Of a stretch of 64,000 nucleotides of DNA, positions 58,401 through 64,000 are shown piece by piece. The DNA comes from Prunus persica. Taxonomy: Eukaryota; Streptophyta; Magnoliopsida; Rosales; Rosaceae. The DNA lies in contig NC_034014.1 in assembly GCF_000346465.2 (NCBI RefSeq), positions 11,103,582 to 11,167,581 of the forward strand, in the 5' to 3' direction. Made by a program: the position numbers and the translations under genes. A model generated the notes under the pieces. It searched no databases, was not told the origin of the DNA, and was given only the letters and a program-made list of their open reading frames with translations. How positions within the stretch are numbered: the first letter of the stretch is position 1; each line of letters starts with the position of its first letter.

Positions 58401-60219
58401 GTTCTCCGAGGCTGCAATTAACTGATTACGAGTAGCGCTGACATGCCCACACTTCTCATGCCAAACACTGGCATCCCTTTTTGCCAAATAAAAAGAGTTA
58501 AGATGCTCAGTTCCATTCCATGCTTTGAGAAGCCATTTTCCCATGAAATCAATTTTTACATAACTTGTTTGCTAAGTGAGAAAGATAAATTTATAGTATA
58601 ACCAACAACAGCAAAAGAAATTGAAACCTTTTCCCTTTCTTTTCTTGTTGCTTTTGCATCCAAATATTCACTAGACTCATGGAATATAACTTTCTTAGGA
58701 AAAAAGAGCATAAATTATTTCTCTTCACTTCAACAAAGTTAAGAACTTATAGCTACCAATAGTTGCATTTCAATTTTAACCATAAACTGACATTTAACCA
58801 CACCCATTGCAGTTTAAGTAAACACAACACAAGTTAATTTCTTTTCTTGAATAAAGCAATGAACTTATAGCACCTAAAAGTTCACTTCAAAACACTACTC
58901 AATCAAACAGTGCATTCTAATGAATTCAATTCATTTCAGTTTCTTATGCATAACCAATGCATCAAATCATCAAAAATGAAAAGGACAAGGTTGATTTACC
59001 AGGAACATCAATGGCTGAAGCATGATACTTTCGGAACTCTTCTTTACCCTTAGCTGTTCTGTTCCCAATGACAATGCCAAAATTTGACCCACGTGGATAA
59101 CCACCCACAAAAGCTTCCGGAAACACAACCAACTGGGCACCATACCCAGCTGCTTCAGCCAATAACCTCTCAGCCTTATCTACGCATACAATCAGAAATC
59201 AGAACCACCAAACTACAAATATTTTCAATTTAACCAAGAAACCTGGATGCAGCATCTAAAATGAATCAGATGAAAGTCATATCCCCAAAGCTTATTTGCC
59301 AACATAATCAGGATTCAAAAAAATAGAAAGATAACAACATCTGAAAAATATACTTCAATAAATTTGGCTTGCAACTGATGCATATTCTTTTACAAATACG
59401 TCAGCTTGACCAAGACCATATGTGCATTAGTCTACAGAGGACTCCTCAAACAAAACCATACTGGGAAATGTACAGGCAACCCCCATGGGGTTCACCCCAT
59501 TTGACGCATGACCTTGTGGTTTGTTTTCTGAAAATTAAATTCATTGAGGGTTCTTCCGTTAGTCAAATCTGGTTAACGGAAAATAGATTACATGCTGGCA
59601 CCTGAAAACATATCTATTGTAACATGCAAAAACTACTTCCTTGTGACTATGTTACCCCTTCTCCCCAATTTTGATCTAAAAGTACTTTAGCCTTTCAAAT
59701 CATGGGGAATGGATTGACCAAAGGAAGAGACTAATTCGTATTAGTTAACTAGAGTAAGATTTACACACACACACACACACATACCAAAAAAAAAAAAAAA
59801 AAAAAAAACTAGTCAAATATATAAAACCGCAATAATCTTGAACATTGGATCATATTAATTTGCTTAGTGATTAAAATAACAAAAGGTTCCAACTTTTCAA
59901 AGGATTAGCAAGATTTACAAGTTGCTTACCAAAAATATAGTGAAACAATTAACTGAACAAGCCAAAAGTAGTAGAAATGCAGTGGTCTTCCAAAACCCAG
60001 AAGACAAAAAACAAAATTTCTTGATTGGGAAATTAGCATAAATACTCAAGAGTACAAGCAAACTAAGAAGTTAAAAGGCTTAGAGAAAGTACCTAAAGTG
60101 GAAGGAGTGTCGTAGAAGACAGTGGAGGCTTGGACCACGGTGGCTCGAACAGTGGGTGCGGAGGGGTCAGCACCCATCTCAACCTCGGCGACCAGAGCTG
60201 GAGATGGGACCAGAGCCAT
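55487..60219 (-). CDS. NIT4: Nitrilase, NIT4 type (beta-cyanoalanine hydratase/nitrilase)
   Basis: Five exons on the minus strand: 60093-60219, 59000-59179, 57182-57475, 56091-56372, 55487-55641 (1038 nt, 345 residues). All are GT-AG with a single-base phase that closes at every join. Start ATG at 60219 is the first ATG of its frame. The nitrilase catalytic triad is present: Glu64 ([13 protein letters not shown]), Lys151 (GKHRKIMPT) and Cys185 ([10 protein letters not shown]). The C-terminal signature [20 protein letters not shown] is of the NIT4 group, the ancestral plant nitrilases that hydrolyse beta-cyano-L-alanine to Asn or Asp plus ammonia and so complete cyanide detoxification. Cyanide arises from ethylene synthesis and cyanogenic glycosides. 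Cytosolic, expected to form helical oligomers. The gene appears intact. Introns 2 and 3 carry an inverted repeat and a tandem duplication. Confidence 0.95.
56420..56705. repeat. Imperfect tandem duplication in NIT4 intron 3
   Basis: Two units of about 135-145 bp (from about 56420 and 56565) share TATCAAAAGCGG/AATCAAAAGCGG, CATTTAAACxCCACAAA, TATTCACATTGAGTAGAAAAC and ATTAAxTTGCAAAAG. Only intronic sequence is affected. Confidence 0.8.
57508..57842. repeat. Perfect 29-bp inverted repeat in NIT4 intron 2
   Basis: TATTCATACTTTGACAGTTC plus CATTGCCAG at 57508-57536 is repeated exactly in inverse at 57814-57842, with a 277-bp loop. The left arm lies 33 bp from the exon 3 acceptor. Confidence 0.9.
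59763..59808. repeat. (AC)n followed by poly-A in NIT4 intron 1
   Basis: ACACACAC run (about 59763-59781) and an A run (about 59787-59808). Confidence 0.8.
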
Positions 60220-61169
60220 TTTTAATCTCCTCCTTTTGTTTGGTTTTGGAATATTGGTTGGTATATTTTCTCTGTGTATATCTGAACAATGACCGATCAA
60301 TTTTGTATCCGGCAAGATTCCATTTCAATGACTGTCAAACAGTCAACATTTCCACTCGAAACGGCTAAATCAAATTTGTTTTCGCTTGTGTTTTTTTTAT
60401 TAGGGATTTATTATATAAAATGAATTTTAAAAGCACATATAAAGTACATTTACAATTAAATAAAAGAAATTCAAAATTTTTTATAAATTATAAAATTGTT
60501 ATTGGTTTCTTAAAACAAGCCCAACCCTAAAACTTCATCAAAACATTCAATATGACATTAAAGTAATGAGTATATAACTAAATATTTTCTTCTTTTTTTC
60601 GCTTGTGTTTTGTGTGTGGAGTTGTTTGCAACTGTTTGGTTGAAAAAGCACACATGTTCAATAAATAAAGGATTTTTATTGCAAAACGTCCTTAAGGTTC
60701 ACAAAATTATCATGTAAAGTCTTTATTTTGTTTTGTGGCATTAGTGGTCCTTAGGCCTCGTTTGGTTCATGGGAAAGGAGGTTTGGGGAGGGGAAATCAA
60801 TTGTTTTCCCATGGTTGGTAAGTCCATGCATGGAAAATCGTTGTCTGGCACATGGGAAAGTAAGAGGGAAAATGAAGCCCTCAGTCCAACTTGGGTTTTG
60901 TTTTCCCTCATCATCGGAAAATTTGGGAAAATGAGCCAATATTAAATACACATTTTTTATGACTATTTTGTCCTTATTAGTAATTTAGAATTACAATATA
61001 TCATTAAATGCATTTTTTTTATTTGATTTGATATGGGTATAATTGGAAAATTATACAAACTTTGTTTTCCATTCTTACTAAAAACAAACATGGGAAAAGA
61101 AATAAGGTGATATCTCGTAGTTACTTTCTCCACATTACCAAACGTGGGAAAGGAATCTTTCATTTTTCA
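60220..61169. other. Upstream region of NIT4
   Basis: The likely NIT4 promoter and leader lie in 60220-60390. 60400-60590 is an internally deleted inverse copy of MITE family M1 (ends ATGAGTATATAACTAAATATT). 60750-61150 has inverted CGTTTGGTTCATGGG/CCAAACGTGGGAAAGG ends suggesting another DNA element, without a resolved target duplication. Confidence 0.45.
60400..60590 (-). mobile_element. MITE, family M1 copy 4 (partial)
   Basis: Inverse relative to 34785-35128; shares AAAACAAGCCCAACCC, ATTCAATAxGxCATTAAAGTAAT and GAGTATATAACTAAATAT. Middle and outer end degraded. Confidence 0.6.
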
Positions 61170-61438
61170 TGTGACAACTTGACCCAATTTTAACCATATA
61201 TTTAATCTATTTAATTGTGAAATTACAATTTTACCCTTGGGGTAGGGTCATTTGGTTCACTTTTTAATCCGGTAGGATTTTTGGGAATTGAATGGCACCG
61301 TTGCATAGAGCTCGTTGATATGAGTTCGTAGACACGTAGTACACTCACATTGGAGTTTTAACGAAAAAGTTACAGTCAACAGAAGTGCAGTGGCACAACC
61401 GCAAATATTTCAAAGTCAAATTTTAAAAACCACTCAGC

Positions 61439-61484
<46 letters not shown>

Positions 61485-64000
61485 CCATCGTGACAAACAA
61501 CACCGATTATTTGATGGGAGATAACTCTCTACTCCGACCGCCATTGGCCACGAAACCACCTCCATTAGAACCGACTCGGCCCCCTCTTCCTGTTCCTCCC
61601 ATTCTCCGACGAGCTCAGCCTCTCCTGCGCTAGCGGTAGCTCGAAAACTGCTCGATTTTTCTCTAAATTTTCTTGCTTCATTTTCGACGACTCTGGCTAT
61701 GGAATTTGTCAATCCAGGTATGTTTATTCACCTATTCAACATGATCTAGCTGATGGTTGGGTTGGTTAAGATCGATTTTGAAGTTTTGAAGCTCAATTTA
61801 GGATCCAATTTTTGACTGGTTTTTGACTTGATTTTTTGGCAAGCTCCGACCAGTTTTTGGACGTGGCCCAAGAACAAAAGTTGCTCCCTTAGTTGTCCTG
61901 ATCATGTAGGTGTAGGTATTGTCAAGTGTTTTGAGAATTTTTCCATCGCCGAAATTTTCTCAAGACACCCACATGCTTTGACAGCCTGTGCGGTTGTGCG
62001 TGGGCCATGGGGTGGTGGCCCATTGTGTTCTAAAATGTTCCTCATATCGTCCCAAGTACGACGGTATGCTCGGATTTGAATTTGGTTATCGTTTGATGAT
62101 CGAAAGGATTTACGCATATTAGGTGATATCCGGGTTCGATATGTTTGGACCTTTGGATCAACCTCATTTCCAAGTATGTTGTTCTCTGTACCTGTAGAAT
62201 CGTATAGGAACTCACGGATCGAGGATCAGAGTCCTGGATACTTCGAATCAATGATTCAAAATTTACGTAAAACGGTGACTCTCCGACTGTGCAATCGAAA
62301 ATGATCGGACAGCTCGATTGAGACCAAACTTCCAGAATTTGTTTAGTAGACTTGATTGAACTCATAGGAACTTTCAGATCAGAATTTTGAGGTCATGGGC
62401 TCGCGGGTTCGGTTGACCAAATTTGGGAAGTTTGACCACTCGGTTGACCGAGAGTCTTTCGAAGTTATTTCACCTTTCGAAATGCGTAGTTGGACCTTAG
62501 AAACTCCCAGTTCATCGTACACACACTTTGAATCCCAGGAAAACTAGGAGTTTGTTTTAATGTTCTTGTTTGGAGTGACTTAATTTAATCTAGCCCTCAT
62601 GTTCTTCAATTGGTACTTAGGCTCAGCATGCTCAGCAAGCAGGACCTTCTCATGTCAGGTAGCTTTGGACTTTCTGTGAGTGGACTTTATTTTTAAATAA
62701 GAATTATTTTCAAAAGTGGAAAGCTATGCATATAGATATTTATATTGGGATAATTTGATTGTTGAAACTTTAATATTGTTTTAATATTTCTTTATAGTAT
62801 TTTATGGAATCATTGGTATGTTTTTGGATACTTGAAGGTCATGGTTATTTTGGGTTGACTTATTGCTATCTTGATAGCTATTAGCTATGTTTTGAATATG
62901 GATATTTTGGGATTCATATTTTCGACACAAGTGATGTCCGGTTGTCTAGGGATATGTGTTGGGTACATGGGATTGTTGGAAAGAGATTATGGAATGGGAT
63001 TTGGGTTGTGGTTTATGTTAGTCTAGAGTGCTTTTAGCACTACCCTATATACCTCCCCGACGCTTGGATAATTGGATATGTCAAAACCTGGGCACCCTTG
63101 ACGGGGTGTTTCATAGACCCTTAGTGGGGTAGTCTGCGCACGTAGGACTTGTCATAGGCGCACGAGTATTAAGGATTTTGCTGTGTGTGCTGGTCAGCCC
63201 AGTCCCCCGGTTGGACGGCTTGTTTCCTAGCCACATGGTCAATTAAGGATCCTTCCATGTGGTCTAATTAAACAATCCCCTGGTTGGATTGTTTCCCCGG
63301 TACAAGTTTGGTAGTGGTCACACCTATATATGTACATATACTATATATATATATATGTATGTACATATACCATTATTCTTATTTATTGGTGAGGATCCTT
63401 CCTCTCTCGCTGTGCCAACGGACAAGCGTTTTGGGGGAGAGTGGTTTGGGAAAAAGGGAAAAGTTTTGAGTGGATTTGGGTATTAGTATACCATTACGAG
63501 AATGGATTTCACTTTGGTTTTAATTGAACTATATATTTATATATCGGTTTTGAATACTGTTTTGGCATCGTTTTCCAAACGGTGGGGTTAGTATGTTGTT
63601 TTCAAATATGATAAAACTTTGTTTTTGTCCACTCACAAGTTTTCTGTTTTGCGCCTCCCAGGCAGTAACTTGATCTGAGCCGAGCGACCGATCGACCGAG
63701 CCAAGACTTAAATTTCCTAGCCCTGAACTTCTGTAGGGAAATATTTCTTTGTTTCTATTTCTGTTGAACTTTGTTTTCGGTTGTAAATTGAACTCCTATA
63801 GAATTGCTTTGTTATCACACGTGATAGGATTGGATGTAAGGCCAGAGGCCTATTATGTAAAATGTGTGCTATTGTATTGTGCATGCGACTGGTTGAGAAT
63901 ATTTATTGTGCTTTTGACAAGTTGAAAGTTTTGGGAAAAGTCCGTTTTTCAGGGCAGGCTCTGTTGAAATTTGGGCAAAAAGTCTTGAGTCTCTTTTCTT
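61170..64000 (+). mobile_element. Long LTR, second copy of the family at 30130, runs off the window
   Basis: Starts TGTGACAACTTGACC and aligns along its whole length with 30130-32893: TGAGTTCGTAGACACG, a (CT)n tract, TTTCTGTGAGTGGACTTT, TTGTCCACTCAC and TTTTGCGCCTCCCAGGCAGT. About 130 bp should remain beyond the window by comparison. It may be a solo LTR or the left LTR of a complete element; the sequence to the right would decide. Confidence 0.75.
61442..61481. repeat. (CT)n microsatellite in the long LTR
   Basis: CT dinucleotide run in the same relative position as 30426-30478 in the other copy. Confidence 0.9.

Noticed and set aside
1..64000. CRISPR array, operon or prophage
   Set aside because: The short regularly spaced words at 1-8066 and 8821-9165 are transposon motifs. 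The spacers are similar AT-rich sequence and not unique, and the window is clearly a plant nuclear genome.

Overview
The window is AT-rich nuclear DNA of a flowering plant, most likely a woody eudicot. A rosaceous genome would fit the gene sequences and repeat types, but the family is my inference. Evidence for a plant nuclear genome: a photosystem I subunit gene (psaO) with a transit peptide, a NIT4-type nitrilase gene, a nuclear tRNA-Gln gene, spliceosomal introns, and a dense load of CACTA, MULE, hAT, PIF-like, SINE, LINE, copia and long-LTR elements. A run of exactly 100 N marks a draft-assembly gap.

Layout. 1-8066: right part of a large CACTA transposon. It carries a seven-exon gene for a plant transposase-type N-terminal region and a Ulp1-like cysteine protease (minus strand), hundreds of CGACG-type motifs, and a captured fragment of a 26S proteasome RPN6 gene. 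8067-16150: gene-free; it holds a second motif array, a SINE with perfect target duplications, a genomic fragment of the meiotic recombinase gene DMC1, and several non-autonomous DNA elements with recognisable target duplications. 16156-20214: a 5'-truncated copia retrotransposon (minus). 22717-23727: an intact F-box protein gene (plus). 24193-29142: a non-autonomous MULE, a diverged segmental duplication, and a small LTR element with an internal 39/78-bp tandem array. 29760-34235: a dead LINE split by two solo LTRs. 34785-36384: MITEs. 37344-39448: psaO (plus, four exons); its third intron holds a SINE and an antisense tRNA-Gln(CUG) gene. 40110-50400: repeats and a broken hAT-like transposase gene. 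50927-53700: a coiled-coil protein gene of the At5g41620/BRANCHLESS TRICHOME-like family (plus, three exons). 55487-60219: NIT4-type nitrilase (minus, five exons), convergent with the previous gene. 61170-64000: start of a second long LTR of the family seen at 30130.

The four host protein genes are independent single transcription units; I see no cluster or shared pathway. The unusual material is in the mobile DNA: a CACTA element whose introns are built from the same ordered motif block, two captured host-gene fragments (RPN6, DMC1), nested insertions whose relative order can be read, and an assembly gap that probably contains no missing sequence.
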